From Chthoniobacterales bacterium (lineage in GTDB: Bacteria; Verrucomicrobiota; Verrucomicrobiia; Chthoniobacterales; JAATET01): a DNA stretch of 64,000 nucleotides. Made by a program: the position numbers and the translations under genes. The notes below the pieces were generated by a model. That model saw only the letters and a program-made list of their open reading frames with translations. It ran no database searches and was not told the DNA's origin. The stretch covers positions 1-64,000 of the forward strand of contig JAATET010000031.1 in NCBI GenBank assembly GCA_015655545.1, given 5' to 3'. The first letter of the stretch is position 1, and every line of letters starts with the position of its first letter. This document shows positions 27,248 through 35,800 of the stretch, in pieces.

Positions 27248-27970
27248 ATGCCTGTCTTCACGAACATTGCAGCCTACAAATTCGCTCCGCTCACGGGCTT
27301 GAAGCCGTTGCGCGAGCGGCTGATCGCGCGATGCAAGGAGGGGGGGCTCCGAGGCACCATCCTGCTCAGCACCGAGGGGATCAATCTCTTCGCTGCCGGC
27401 CCGGCTGCGGAGATCGATCGGCTCCTCGCGGAATTGCGCGAGACTCCGGGACTGGGCGATCTTTCCCCGAAGATCAGCGAGAGCGATCACCAGCCGTTCA
27501 CGCGCATGCTGGTGCGCATCAAAAAAGAAATCATCGCTTTCGGCGTGGAGGGCATCGATCCCGCGGCCCGCCCTTCGCCGAAGCTCGCGGCGCGCACGCT
27601 CAAGCAATGGCTCGACGAAGGCCGCCCGCTCACGCTGCTCGACACGCGCAACGATTACGAAGTGAAGCTTGGCACGTTCCAGGGCGCGCACACGCTCGGC
27701 ATCGATCATTTCCGCCAGTTTCCCGCCGCGGTCGATGCGCTGCCGGCCGCGATGAAGCAGCGGCCGATCGTGATGTTTTGCACGGGCGGGATTCGCTGCG
27801 AGAAGGCGGGGCCGTTCATGGAGCGGCGGGGGTTTCAAAATATTTTCCAGCTCGATGGCGGCATCCTGAAATATTTCGAGGAGGTCGGCGGCGCGCATTA
27901 CGACGGCGAGTGCTTTGTCTTCGACCAGCGCGTCGGCGTGGATCCGGCGCTGCGCGAGACGGATTCGTAG
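27248..27970 (+). CDS. trhO: tRNA uridine hydroxylase TrhO part of a fusion, cut by in-frame TAG
   Basis: A 240-residue TrhO (UPF0176/YceA): N-terminal acylphosphatase-like part [13 protein letters not shown] and a rhodanese domain with [15 protein letters not shown] and the active loop [11 protein letters not shown] (C178). TrhO hydroxylates U34 of certain tRNAs. Family members continue after [26 protein letters not shown] with a Cys-rich C-terminal piece. Here that piece (QCFVCQ ... CPYC) is present in the same frame but behind a TAG at 27968-27970, and it leads straight into a pseudouridine synthase. So the original protein was a TrhO-RluA fusion of about 606 residues, now split by a nonsense codon or a sequence error. 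Confidence 0.9.
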   Translation: MPVFTNIAAYKFAPLTGLKPLRERLIARCKEGGLRGTILLSTEGINLFAAGPAAEIDRLLAELRETPGLGDLSPKISESDHQPFTRMLVRIKKEIIAFGVEGIDPAARPSPKLAARTLKQWLDEGRPLTLLDTRNDYEVKLGTFQGAHTLGIDHFRQFPAAVDALPAAMKQRPIVMFCTGGIRCEKAGPFMERRGFQNIFQLDGGILKYFEEVGGAHYDGECFVFDQRVGVDPALRETDS

Positions 27971-28027
27971 CAATGCTTCGTCTGCCAGACTCCGCTCGAT
28001 GCCGCCGACCAGCGCGATCCCCGCTAT

Positions 28028-29068
28028 GTGCCGGGAAAGTCCTGCCCGTATTGCGAAAAAATCCTCGCCGACCGCATGGCGGGGAATCTCGCGCGGCGAA
28101 ACGAATCCCTTCGCCGTGCCGCCACTCCGTTGCCGGGCGCGGAGCCTTATGACAACCGCCGTCCGTTGAATGTGCCGGCCGCGTTCGATGGCGCGACGTT
28201 GATCGATCTGCTTTGCGGGATCTTTCCGCAGGCGTCGCGCGAAGACTGGCTCAAGCTCTGCGAAGGCGGACAATTCGCCAAGGAAGACGGGCGCTTGCTG
28301 GAGGCGAACGAGATTGTGCGCGCGGGCGAGCGCTGCTTTCGGCTGATGCCGGCGACCGTGGAGCCGGCCGTGAATGCCGCCGTCCGCGTTCTTTACGAAG
28401 ACGAGGCCGTCGTCGTGATCGACAAGCCGGCGCCGCTGCCGATGCATCCTTGCGGACGTTTCAATCGCAATACGCTCCAATTCATCTTGAATGCGGCCTA
28501 CGCCCCGCAAAAGCCCCGCCCCGCGCACCGCCTCGATGCGAATACGACCGGCCTCGTCGTCTGCGGGCGCACGCGCCATTTCGCGGCGTTGTTGCAGCCG
28601 CAGTTCGAGCGTGGCGAAGTGAAGAAGACCTATCTCGTCGCGGTGCGGGGGCATCCCGCGCGGGATTCATTCACCTGCGACGCGCGGATTGGCACCGAGC
28701 CGACCGGCCCGGGCGCGCGGCGGATCGACGAGGAAAACGGCCAGCCGGCGCGCACGGAATTTCAAGTGCTGCATCGATATGAAAATGGCACCGCCTTGCT
28801 GGAGGCGCGTCCGCTCACCGGCCGCACGAATCAAATCCGCGTGCATCTCTGGCAGCTCGACCTGCCGGTCTGCGGAGATCCCGCCTACCTGCCCGCGCGA
28901 AAGATCGGCCAGGCCATGACGCTTCCACTGGAGGCGCCTCCGCTGTGCCTGCACGCCTGGCGGCTGGAGATTTGCCATCCACTCACGGGCGCGAGTTTAT
29001 CCTTCGAGGCCGCCGCGCCCGATTGGGTTCGACACTTTTCGGAAAGCGAGTGCAGTGGCATCCCATGA
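28028..29068 (+). CDS. RluA-like pseudouridine synthase, C-terminal half of TrhO fusion
   Basis: The frame continues from the TrhO part after the TAG at 27968. The first residues (VPGKSCPYCEKILADRM) are the TrhO Cys-rich tail. From about residue 45 a basic S4-like segment (NVPAAFDGATLIDLLCGIF) and an RluA catalytic domain follow, with VVVIDKPAPLPMHPCGRF, the catalytic motif HRLDANTTGLVV and LTGRTNQIRVHLWQ. A GTG at 28028 could start a separate protein, but it lies inside the TrhO tail, so independent translation is doubtful. Its TGA overlaps the ATG of the dienelactone hydrolase gene. Confidence 0.8.
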   Translation: MPGKSCPYCEKILADRMAGNLARRNESLRRAATPLPGAEPYDNRRPLNVPAAFDGATLIDLLCGIFPQASREDWLKLCEGGQFAKEDGRLLEANEIVRAGERCFRLMPATVEPAVNAAVRVLYEDEAVVVIDKPAPLPMHPCGRFNRNTLQFILNAAYAPQKPRPAHRLDANTTGLVVCGRTRHFAALLQPQFERGEVKKTYLVAVRGHPARDSFTCDARIGTEPTGPGARRIDEENGQPARTEFQVLHRYENGTALLEARPLTGRTNQIRVHLWQLDLPVCGDPAYLPARKIGQAMTLPLEAPPLCLHAWRLEICHPLTGASLSFEAAAPDWVRHFSESECSGIP

Positions 29069-29805
29069 CCATTATTGAAACCTTCGCCGACCTTCCGACT
29101 TCGCGCGGGCCGATGCGCGCGCATCTTTTCGTTCCCGCCGGCGCGGGCCGCCATCCCGGAGTCATTTTCTATTCCGAGATTTTTCAAGTCACCGGGCCGA
29201 TCCGCCGCATGGCGGCGGCGTTGAGCGGACAGGGATATCTCGTCGCGGTGCCGGAGGTGTATCACGAGTTCGAGCCGCCGGGCTCCGTGCTGGCCTACGA
29301 TCAGGCAGGCTCCGATCGCGGGAATTCGCTCAAGACCACGAAGGAACTCGCGTCCTATGACGAAGATGCCGCCGTCCTCGTGAAATTTCTTTCCACGCAC
29401 GAACGCGGCACGGGAAAAATCGGCGCGTATGGCGTTTGTCTTGGCGGCCACCTGGCGGTGCGCGCCGGCCTGCATTCGGGCGTTCATGCCGTCGCGGCTT
29501 TCTATCCCACGGATCTTCACACCGGTTCGCTCGGCGCCGGAAAAAAAGACAATACCCTGGAACGGCTCGCCGGTGTGGCGACGCCCTTTTTCTTCGTGTG
29601 GGGTCGGCAGGATCCGCATGTCCCGCTCGAGGGTCGGATGAAAATCGCCGCGCGGCTGAACGAAGTCGGCACGGATTTCGAATGGCACGAATTCGATGCC
29701 GCGCACGCGTTCCTCCGCGACGAAGGCCCGCGTTACAATCCCGCCCTCGCGCACGTATGCACGAGCTTGCTGCTGCGTTTCTTCAGCGAGAAACTGCACG
29801 AGTGA
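29065..29805 (+). CDS. Dienelactone hydrolase family protein
   Basis: A 246-residue alpha/beta hydrolase of the dienelactone hydrolase family. The early Glu is in VIFYSEIFQVTG, the nucleophile elbow is GVCLGGH with Cys, the acid is in FFVWGRQDPHVP and the His in EFDAAHAFL. Substrates range from dienelactones to other small esters; none is indicated here. The ATG is coupled to the preceding stop by ATGA. Its 3' end overlaps the convergent gene by 23 bases. Confidence 0.9.
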   Translation: MTIIETFADLPTSRGPMRAHLFVPAGAGRHPGVIFYSEIFQVTGPIRRMAAALSGQGYLVAVPEVYHEFEPPGSVLAYDQAGSDRGNSLKTTKELASYDEDAAVLVKFLSTHERGTGKIGAYGVCLGGHLAVRAGLHSGVHAVAAFYPTDLHTGSLGAGKKDNTLERLAGVATPFFFVWGRQDPHVPLEGRMKIAARLNEVGTDFEWHEFDAAHAFLRDEGPRYNPALAHVCTSLLLRFFSEKLHE

Positions 29806-30241
29806 CTTTTTTCACCACGCGAGTTTTTGGCGCGGCCTTCGCCTTGGGCGCTTTCGCGGCGACCGCGGCTTTCGGCGCTGGTGCGGTTGCGATCGCTTTC
29901 TCCGGAGCCCCATACGGGGGCCGGGGCGTGAAAACCGGACCATTTTCGCGCAAAGATTTCAGGCTCTCGGCCAGCAGAAGGATCGGTTTCCGCACGCCTT
30001 TGTATTGCTTGCCGGTCTTCTTGACCTGGCCATGCTGCACGAGAGTCTGCAATTTTTCGTAAGAGCGCAGCCGCAGCATTTCCTCGCCGCCGCCGGCGAC
30101 GTTACGAGCTTTTAAGGCCGCATGCACTTCCAGAAAAAGCGCCTTGAATTCATACGACTTCGGACCGGACAAAACCTCCACCAGCTCCTCCGTTACGTTA
30201 TCCGGACCACGACGTGAGAAGGAACTGAATTTTGAACTCAT
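29783..30241 (-). CDS. Uncharacterised basic protein with Ala/Lys/Pro tail
   Basis: A 152-residue protein. The first 100 residues look folded and mainly helical (VTEELVEVLSGPKSYEFKALFLEVHAALKAR, RLRSYEKLQTLVQHGQVKKTGKQYKGV), with a helix-turn-helix-like spacing in the second block. The tail from about residue 105 is Ala/Lys/Pro-rich and resembles histone H1-like or nucleoid-binding tails. DNA or RNA binding is therefore plausible. No family recognised. Confidence 0.65.
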   Translation of the reverse strand: MSSKFSSFSRRGPDNVTEELVEVLSGPKSYEFKALFLEVHAALKARNVAGGGEEMLRLRSYEKLQTLVQHGQVKKTGKQYKGVRKPILLLAESLKSLRENGPVFTPRPPYGAPEKAIATAPAPKAAVAAKAPKAKAAPKTRVVKKVTRAVSR

Positions 30242-30621
30242 GCCTACCTATATCACGGATTCGCCAATAACCGCACAACTAAGAGCGATTTCTACAAAAT
30301 CACCGACGGGAGCCCGCAAACTGTCTTGAAATTAGAGAGAGGGAGTTGGCGCCGTTCGTCCCTAGCCCTCTCGGGACTTGCAACGCCGGAGGTTCTCTGG
30401 ATCGGAGCTTCGCTATCCCTTCAGGAATTTCATAAAAGTAATGATCTGGATCAAAAAAAGCATGCATTTAGTAAAAAGGTCTTGCCTCCTGACAAATCAA
30501 CTCGTTCTAATCCGGAGGCTTTGGCTTCCCTCTAAAAAACAGCCCACGAGCGCCATGGCGAATACCCCCCAGATTCCCGTTTTTTTACATCTGCTATGTG
30601 CGGTTATCCCCTCAAAATAAA
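30242..30621. other. Intergenic stretch at the left edge of the accessory region
   Basis: The composition becomes less GC-rich here, which marks the start of the RHS-carrying region. A hairpin-like GAGAGGGAG ... CCCTCTC lies near 30336-30380. No gene with convincing composition is seen. It probably holds promoters for the divergent neighbours. Confidence 0.4.
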
Positions 30622-31242
30622 ATGAAGGCGCATAATAAGAATTTCTTCAGGAAGGGGATACACCTCTCTACGATTGGGGCATTGGCGACGCTCGCCTTCA
30701 CCACCCCGCATCACCTCTTCGGACTTGAGCCTCTGACCTCAGCCGGAAATTTCCAGACTGGTTCCGCGGAGACTTTTCCGACGCCGGAGGGATTGAATTC
30801 GCTCGTTCCTGCCGAACGATTGGCTTCCCTGGAAAAAATGATTTCCGCGGATTACGACCGTAAAGCCTCGATAAGGCTTGCGATGGAAGCGGAGTTAAGC
30901 ACATCCGAGCCTTCCAGTCATGTTTCCGGGCAGCCGGCAAGGGCCACGGGTCCAAGTGACCAGGAATTGAATGCCGAGTGGAGCGAATGGCATATCAACC
31001 ATGCGCTCATGGTGGCGGCCGAAGCCACTCGCCAAAGCCCCGAGTCTTCACCCCAGCGTCCCATTCCGGAACTGGTCGCAATTCACGAAGAAAAGCAGCG
31101 TCTTTTCACGGAGCTCGCAAAAGCCATGGCGACAGGAGGCGGGACATCCGCCACCGCGATGGAAAAATCCACCGCCCTCCTGCTCGAAAATCTCTCTAAT
31201 CCCCCGTCCAGCTCACCAAATCCCAATTCGAGTAACCGATGA
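30622..31242 (+). CDS. Secreted protein, first gene of RHS cassette
   Basis: A 206-residue protein with a signal-like N terminus (KKNFFRKG-type basic start, then LSTIGALATLAFTTPHHLFG). The rest is hydrophilic and helical, rich in Ser, Ala, Glu and Pro, with a long helix IHEEKQRLFTELAKAMATGGG near the end. It has no recognised family. Its TGA overlaps the ATG of the YadA-head gene (ATGA at 31239-31242), so it is made with it and presumably belongs to the same cell-surface system. Confidence 0.6.
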   Translation: MKAHNKNFFRKGIHLSTIGALATLAFTTPHHLFGLEPLTSAGNFQTGSAETFPTPEGLNSLVPAERLASLEKMISADYDRKASIRLAMEAELSTSEPSSHVSGQPARATGPSDQELNAEWSEWHINHALMVAAEATRQSPESSPQRPIPELVAIHEEKQRLFTELAKAMATGGGTSATAMEKSTALLLENLSNPPSSSPNPNSSNR

Positions 31243-32009
31243 ACCCGATCAAAACCACCTTCCTATTATCCATGGGCATGCTTTGCGGCGTGCTTCAGGC
31301 GCAGCAAGTTTTTACCACCGATGTGCAGATCACCAGCACGAACGCCGCGGCGCCAAACCTGAAGACTACCGGCCCTGGCGGCGTGCTTTTTGGCGGCACC
31401 TTCGGCAGCGGGAGTCTTCCGACCACCGGAGATGGCGCGCGATTCATGTGGTATCCGAAAAAGGCAGCCCTCCGAGTCGGCTGGGTGGATTCTGGACGGT
31501 GGGACGACGCCAATATCGGCGATTACTCCATGGGAATCGGAGCCAACTCCATCGCATCAGGCTACAGCACGATAGCGCTCGGGTCCGCTATGGCCTCAGG
31601 GCACCAAGCCTTTGCGGCCGGCTGGGGCTCACAGGCTACGGGCAGCTTTGCCGCGGCGGTTTCCGTTGGCACCGCGACCAATTATTGCACATTTGCCGCC
31701 GCTTTGGGCACCGCCAATGGTTACCAGAGTGTGGCCCTCGGGGGGCTGGCCCTGGGCAGTTATTCCACGGCGATTGGCATAAACGCCCAATCGGTCACGG
31801 TTGGTTCGACGGTGGTGGGGCAATACAATGAGCTGGGCGGGAATCCCACGGTCCCGGCCAATACTGATGCCATCTTCATCGTGGGCACCGGGACGGGAAC
31901 CGGCGATCGAAAGAATGGCTTCGAAGTGCGGCGCGACGGCACCGTGCGCATCGCCAAACGCCAGGGCGACATCGTGATGGGTGTTTTTGGTAACGGCGGC
32001 GGCGATTAG
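31239..32009 (+). CDS. YadA-head-like beta-roll secreted protein
   Basis: A 256-residue protein with a signal peptide ending GVLQAQ. Residues 90-190 are a chain of 14-15-residue repeats of the trimeric autotransporter head type: GDYSMGIGANSIASGYSTIALGSAMASG, then HQAFAAGWGSQATGSFAAAVSVG and so on. Unlike YadA adhesins it has no stalk and no C-terminal membrane anchor, ending with GRRDGTVRIAKRQGDIVMG-like sequence. So it is either a soluble trimeric beta-roll or held by another protein. It is the second gene of the RHS cassette. Confidence 0.75.
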   Translation: MNPIKTTFLLSMGMLCGVLQAQQVFTTDVQITSTNAAAPNLKTTGPGGVLFGGTFGSGSLPTTGDGARFMWYPKKAALRVGWVDSGRWDDANIGDYSMGIGANSIASGYSTIALGSAMASGHQAFAAGWGSQATGSFAAAVSVGTATNYCTFAAALGTANGYQSVALGGLALGSYSTAIGINAQSVTVGSTVVGQYNELGGNPTVPANTDAIFIVGTGTGTGDRKNGFEVRRDGTVRIAKRQGDIVMGVFGNGGGD

Positions 32010-32022
32010 AAGGAACCAACCC

Positions 32023-32790
32023 ATGCGACGTATCAATTTATTGACCGGACTGGCGTGCCTATTGGCATGCGGTCATTTGGACGCAGCGGAGCCTGCTTGG
32101 TGGAGATCCGGTGTGACGCAGTGCATGGATACGACTCCGAGCACCACCGAGAACTATCAGCCCGTAAATCAAGGCCAGCTCAAGAACGTTGCCACCAAGG
32201 CCGCGCTTTATCTAAATGCCACACTGGCGAGCGTGGGTGGCGCGGGCACGGCGGTTAACAACATGGTCGCCAGTTTTCAACATACGTCGGAAGACTATGC
32301 CCCGATCAATATTGGTCAGCTTAAAGCGATAGCTAAGCCATTTTACGACCGCCTCATGGCCGTTGGTTACAACACGAAACTTAGCTTGGCATACCAAGGC
32401 GCTACAGAATGGAGCTATGATTATCCTTGGAATTCGGCGACACCAGCTTCGGAAAATTACGCAATTGCGAATATTGGTCAGTTGAAACTAGTGTTTAGTT
32501 TTGATGTGACCGATTCCGACGCAGACGGGTTGCCTGACTGGTGGGAACTGCAATATGGCGGGTCACTGACCACGTTGAACGGCGATGGCATTCACGACAC
32601 GGACGGGGATGGCATTAGCGACCTGGCGGCGTATCAACTCGGATTGAATCCCGTCTCCAATCATCTGAACAACGCGACCGAGACCGAAAACATTAGCTAC
32701 GACGCGGCGCACCGCATCACGGCTGTGAGCGGCCGAAGTGCGCTCGGCTATACGCAAGATGCGGGTGGCAACTTGGTGCACAGCAATTAG
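32023..32790 (+). CDS. Secreted GQLK-repeat protein with calcium-binding and YD segment
   Basis: A 255-residue protein. After the signal (LLTGLACLLACGHLDA) three copies of an NxGQLK motif occur: QPVNQGQLKNVATKA, APINIGQLKAIAKPF and IANIGQLKLVFSF. They are followed by an acidic Asp-rich stretch like thrombospondin type 3 repeats (DSDADGLPDWWELQYGG, DTDGDGISDLAAYQLGLNP) and a short YD-like end (ISYDAAHRITAVSGRSALGYTQDAGGNLVH). It looks like a detached leader of an RHS protein, and the RHS gene starts 12 bases later. Confidence 0.7.
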   Translation: MRRINLLTGLACLLACGHLDAAEPAWWRSGVTQCMDTTPSTTENYQPVNQGQLKNVATKAALYLNATLASVGGAGTAVNNMVASFQHTSEDYAPINIGQLKAIAKPFYDRLMAVGYNTKLSLAYQGATEWSYDYPWNSATPASENYAIANIGQLKLVFSFDVTDSDADGLPDWWELQYGGSLTTLNGDGIHDTDGDGISDLAAYQLGLNPVSNHLNNATETENISYDAAHRITAVSGRSALGYTQDAGGNLVHSN

Positions 32791-32802
32791 GGGAACATCT
32801 GT

Positions 32803-35800
32803 ATGAAAGACCGGCAGACCGTTGATAGGAAAAGTTGTTTGGTCGCCTTGCTCATCCTGGCATCGTGTGTCTTAATGGGCAATCGCACCAATGCGATGTC
32901 CTCGACAGCCTCCAGCGACGCCGATTACCGCACTCCAGAATTAATCGCCCTAGCCGCGGGATTGAAGAATGATCGGGAATCAATTTTCAAATGGGTGCGT
33001 GAAAACATCCGTTACGTGCAGTATTACGGCTGCAAAAAGGGGGCCTATCTCACATATCTGGAGCGTAGTGGAAATGATGCGGACCAGAGCGCATTACTTG
33101 TCGCTCTTTGGCGGGCTGCGGGTATTTCGTGTCAATATGTCTGGGGCTGGGGAGAATTGCCGATATCTGCCGCGAATAATGTCGATTGGTATCATTACTT
33201 GGGTGCCGATGGTGTGCAGGACGTCGGCAACGGGAATACCTCTCTGGATCAACTGGTTTGGCTGCGTGGCGAACCGACTTATGGATGGTGGGATGGCTCT
33301 TTCTTGGCAAATAGCAAAGGGATGGCGCGAGTGTGGGTGCAAACGAACGTGAATGGCACCTTAAAAAGCTACGATCCTTCCTTTAAGTTAATTCAACCTG
33401 TCGCTGGACTCGCTGTTGCGTCACTGATGAATTACAATAGAGCAAGCTTGTTGAGCAGTTTGGGCGCTGGAACAACGGGAACCAATTCCATCACGGGGCT
33501 GAGTTATTCCGGGTTAAGTGCTTATCTTTCTGGTTGCGCCGCTCAGTTCATAACGACGTATCAAAATTCTCATTTTAATAAAACCGTCGATGAAATCGTG
33601 GGTGGCTGGAAACCTCTTTCAAGCGAGAGTCTTACATTTCCAATCACGTCGGTGATGACCACGAATGACCTATTGGATAACTTGTCCACGACCACCACCG
33701 GTGGGCAAACGGTTTACGTGGGATACGCCTCAATTAAGATCCAGGTGTTTCTTTCGTCCGACACCGGCCACACCAGTCCCATTGTCACTTGGGGGGCGGT
33801 TAATATGGCAAGTTTAAGGGGACGGCGTCTCGGATTGGTCTCCGAGAGCAATAAAGTTACGTTAAAACTGGATGATACCCAGATCGTTCAAGCAGCGTCG
33901 ACCACGACAGTCGGAACGCCCCTGGATATCGTAGTCGATATCACTCATGCGGGTTCTCCATATATAAATCCAGCTTTCAACTTGATCGGCAAGGTTATGA
34001 AGGCAAAGGCGGGTGCAAGTTATGCGCTCGTTTATGGTTTCGATGTATCCTCGGATTATCTCAATACGCGCCAGCAGCAATTGGCAAGCTATAAGGAGCA
34101 GGGATTGGGCGATCAAGATCCCAAAATGATTTTGGAGACGCTGAATATCATAGGCCTGCAATGGATGCTCGAGACCGATTCGGCCCACGGATTAATAGGA
34201 AATCTAAAAAATCTATCGTCCACATTTCTTTATCGCTTTGGTCGGGCGGCGCAGGAACCGACGACATCAGGAAATGCTGTATATGTTGATTTGCCTTTCA
34301 ATTACACCGGATATGTTTCGCGCGTGCCCGACACCGGCGCAGCGAATACCCTGACAGCGGAATCGGCCTACAGCTTTATCATGAGCGCCATGGAGCATGG
34401 CGTGCTGGACCAGATGCAGGCGGTGACGGCTGTTTCGACGGTAAAAGTGCTTAAAATGGCCAATGAACAATCGATTCCCATTTTTCTGGCGAATCCCGGT
34501 AACTGGTCTTCAGTGCGGTCGCAATTGATACCGCTAATTAATATCTTTTCTCCCTATGGAGCCGGGGACCTCGCGCAACTCGACGGCGCTATTAGTGAAG
34601 GTGCCAGTATTTTGCTTCCCAAGAATGGTCACATAACCCAGTCCGGGTGGGCTTGGAATGGGTCTGCTTATGCCGCGATTCTTTGGAATGCGGTCGGGTC
34701 GTCGTATTGGAAAATGATCATTGGTCAGACTTACAATGGGGGTTTTTCAACCCTTCCCAATGTTCAGACCAACCCCAGTTCCGTTCTGACTCAAAGTCAT
34801 GCTCAGGCAAATCTGTTTCAAAAAAACCCGGTGACATTGAAGGTGAGTTACGGTCTCGATCCCGTGAATCTCGCGACCGGTAACTTTACGCACCAGAGGG
34901 AATTGCTCACGGCTGGGGATGGCCTTGTTCGCGGACTCAATTTCTCGGTTAGTTACGATGGGGGGGACAGGCTCAAGAACGACGCCAAGATCGGCTACGG
35001 CTGGACCCACAGCTACTATGTGCGTGCGGTGGAAATGGCGGATGTCGATGGGGCCTTTGGGAAAAAAACACCCATCGAGATGGCGGCAACGCTTGCGGGC
35101 GTCGTGGCGGCGCTGGATGTCTTCGCCAACCGAACAACCGTGAAGGACTGGCTGGGAACGGCCTTGATTGCGAACTGGATGGTGGATCAGTTGACGGGCA
35201 GTGCCGTTTCCATCGTTTCCGGAAACCAGATTTGGCAGTTCCACAAGCAGGCGGACGGCAGCTACTCAGCGCCTCCGGGGGCGACCCAGGTGCTGACCAA
35301 ACCGGCAAACTATCAACTCGTGGAGCGCAACGGTCCCACTTGGAAATTCGATGCGAATAAGCGGCTCTCAGAGATTGAAGACCTTTGGGGGAAGAAGCTG
35401 ACGCTTAACTACAACACGAATGGCGATCTTGGAACCGTAGCGGACGCTTATGGGCGGACTTTGACTTTTAATTACATTGGTTCGGGTGCGGCGGCAGTTT
35501 TGAACACGGTTGCGGACAATAGCTCTCGAAGCGTGACTTTCACGATCGACAGTTCAAAAAATCTGACCGCTTTCACCGATCCGGAAGGCAAATCCGATAA
35601 TTTCGAATATGTCTCCGGACATTTGATCGCAAATTACAAAAACCACGACGGCAATGTCGTGGTCTCGAATGTCTACGATGCCCAGGGACGGGTCGCGACC
35701 CAGGATACCATGGGCGACCCGGCCCAACGCTGGCACCTTTATTATTCTCCCGGGCAGACCATCGAGCAGGAGCCGGGCGGAGCGTCGACACTTCACTTTT

